Source: Methylococcaceae bacterium UBA7658 | Lineage (GTDB): Bacteria; Pseudomonadota; Gammaproteobacteria; Methylococcales; Methylomonadaceae | Length of the DNA stretch: 7,218 nt | Assembly: GCA_002483425.1 (NCBI GenBank) | Contig: DLHW01000003.1 | Location: 14,192 to 21,409, forward strand | Reading direction: 5' to 3' | In this document: piece after piece, positions 6,316-7,218 of the stretch | How positions within the stretch are numbered: the stretch's first letter is position 1 | How the letters are laid out: each line of letters starts with the position of its first letter | Made by a program: the position numbers and the translations under genes | The notes under the pieces: model-generated | What the model was told of the DNA's origin: nothing | Seen by the model: only the letters and a program-made list of their open reading frames with translations | Databases searched by the model: none

Positions 6316-7131
6316 ATGAAAACGCTACGCAATGTTATGTTATTCGTTGCCGGGCTGTTTGTGTGCCAAACGCTACAGGCGTCGGAAGCGCCGCTAAAAC
6401 CGGAACGCCAGGCGGTAGAAATTTCGATTGGCGGCGTCGGCGCTGAATTTGATGAGGGCGCTTACCGAAAACTCCGTAAAACGATCGGAAATGCCTTCGC
6501 GCACGGGGTTATCGATAAAGTTATTGTTTACGGTTACGGTATCGAAGGTGGTTTCTCCAGTTGTGTTGAAGCCGGTTCCGGTGGTATCTCCGGCAAAACC
6601 ATAACAAGTTTTGTCGCGCAACTCAAAGCGATTCAGCCTAAACCGGGCACGTTTTATTCGATTCAACGGATAGCCCATTGCTTGGTATTGCCGGGAGCCG
6701 CGCCAAAATCCGTTACCGTGCAAGTTGCTAAGCCGGACGGGAGTACCGGTTGCGCGTTAGGCAGCGGTGCGTCGCTGACGGAAATGCAAAAAGAGTTAGG
6801 CAAAATCAAGGTGTTCTCGGCCTGGAAACTTTCCGACGGCTTGGTTCGCGCCGAAGTGTGCGGTTTCTCAACCGGTCAATATAACGTTTATGAAATTGCT
6901 GAAACTGAACTTGATGAAACTAAATACCTCGGTTTTATAAGTTGGTCGGAAATAGAAAATTCTCAAGAATTTAAGACAAAATCAAAACTTCTTTTAAATT
7001 CAGTAAGTAAAGCAACATCGACAAGATATATTTGTATATCCATGACCATTGGAGGTATTACAGGCTGCTATAAATACGATATTGTGTTAAAGAAAGTTGT
7101 AGGCACATGTTCTCCCTCACAGTGTTCTTAA
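6316..7131 (+). CDS. Secreted eight-cysteine protein, unknown function
   Basis: I cannot name this family. The N-terminus is a clear Sec signal peptide: basic start, hydrophobic core at about 7-16, and a likely cleavage after residue 22 (LQA-SEA). The mature protein of about 249 residues has cysteines at 83, 122, 146, 182, 240, 251, 265 and 270. This is an even number, compatible with disulfides in the periplasm or outside the cell. The first part (residues 34-125) includes VIDKVIVYGYGIEGG followed by FSSC, and looks like a compact globular domain. No catalytic motif, lipobox or extra membrane segment is visible. Translation starts at ATG 6316 with AAGGGG at 6305-6310, spacing five bases. GC falls from about 50% to about 30% near 6890 (residue 192), so the last 80 residues, with the last four cysteines, differ in composition from the rest. 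It lies on the same strand as the genes before it but 168 bp away, so it may have its own promoter. Confidence 0.82.
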   Translation: MKTLRNVMLFVAGLFVCQTLQASEAPLKPERQAVEISIGGVGAEFDEGAYRKLRKTIGNAFAHGVIDKVIVYGYGIEGGFSSCVEAGSGGISGKTITSFVAQLKAIQPKPGTFYSIQRIAHCLVLPGAAPKSVTVQVAKPDGSTGCALGSGASLTEMQKELGKIKVFSAWKLSDGLVRAEVCGFSTGQYNVYEIAETELDETKYLGFISWSEIENSQEFKTKSKLLLNSVSKATSTRYICISMTIGGITGCYKYDIVLKKVVGTCSPSQCS

Positions 7132-7218
7132 AAAAGAATTTACATAATTAAAAACCTGAAACCGAAAAATAAGGCTACTATTCATTTATGAACCTCTGAA
7201 CAAGTTGATTTCGTTCAT
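7132..7218. other. AT-rich tail with an inverted hexamer at the right edge
   Basis: There is no supported gene after the last stop codon. ATGAAC at 7188-7193 and GTTCAT at 7213-7218 form an inverted pair that ends exactly at the window edge, and TTCAT-TT-ATGAA is a small dyad at 7181-7192. This could be the start of a mobile-element end or an intergenic repeat continuing to the right, but the window stops before it can be judged. Confidence 0.2.

Noticed and set aside
6394..6723. Minus-strand open frame of 109 codons
   Set aside because: It overlaps the secreted protein gene, which has a signal peptide and a good ribosome binding site. The antisense frame has neither.
1..7218. tRNA, rRNA, CRISPR array, transposase or phage genes
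   Set aside because: I saw no cloverleaf, regular spaced repeats or recognisable mobile-element proteins on either strand.

Overview
The window holds four plus-strand genes, closely spaced and all reading in the same direction. It looks like a Gram-negative, probably proteobacterial, genome: the second gene encodes an outer-membrane barrel protein with a Sec signal peptide and a C-terminal phenylalanine, and the first a CHASE2-type class III nucleotide cyclase. A gammaproteobacterium of the methanotroph type would fit the protein families, but this is a weak inference because there is no rRNA or housekeeping gene to confirm it.

Layout. Positions 1-79 are a short leader with a weak hairpin plus T-run, perhaps the end of an upstream unit. 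Positions 80-2332 encode a membrane CHASE2-adenylate/guanylate cyclase. A 114-bp gap with two small dyads follows. Positions 2447-5776 encode a 1109-residue exported protein: FecR domain, about nine TPR repeats, a conserved linker, then a TonB-receptor-like C-terminal beta-barrel. A 53-bp gap with an AT-rich dyad and T-run leads to a small membrane-anchored or secreted four-cysteine protein (5830-6147). After 168 bp comes a secreted 271-residue protein with eight cysteines in its mature part (6316-7131). The last 87 bp carry no gene that I can support.

How the genes may work together. The cyclase senses with a periplasmic CHASE2 domain and signals with a cyclic nucleotide in the cytoplasm. 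The FecR-TPR-barrel protein would sit in the outer membrane with its FecR and TPR parts in the periplasm. The two small proteins are predicted to be exported and rich in cysteine. A plausible reading is an envelope sensing module in which the outer-membrane protein and the cyclase communicate across the periplasm. That is inferred from domain topology and gene order only.

The most striking feature is a mosaic of base composition that cuts through genes rather than between them. GC content falls from about 45-70% to about 20-30% near position 4620, inside the barrel gene. It stays low to about 6000, inside the small gene, rises again, and falls once more near 6890 inside the last gene. Arginine codons switch with it: CGN dominates before 4620 and AGA/AGG after. 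This suggests exchange of the exposed C-terminal parts of these proteins with DNA from an AT-rich source.
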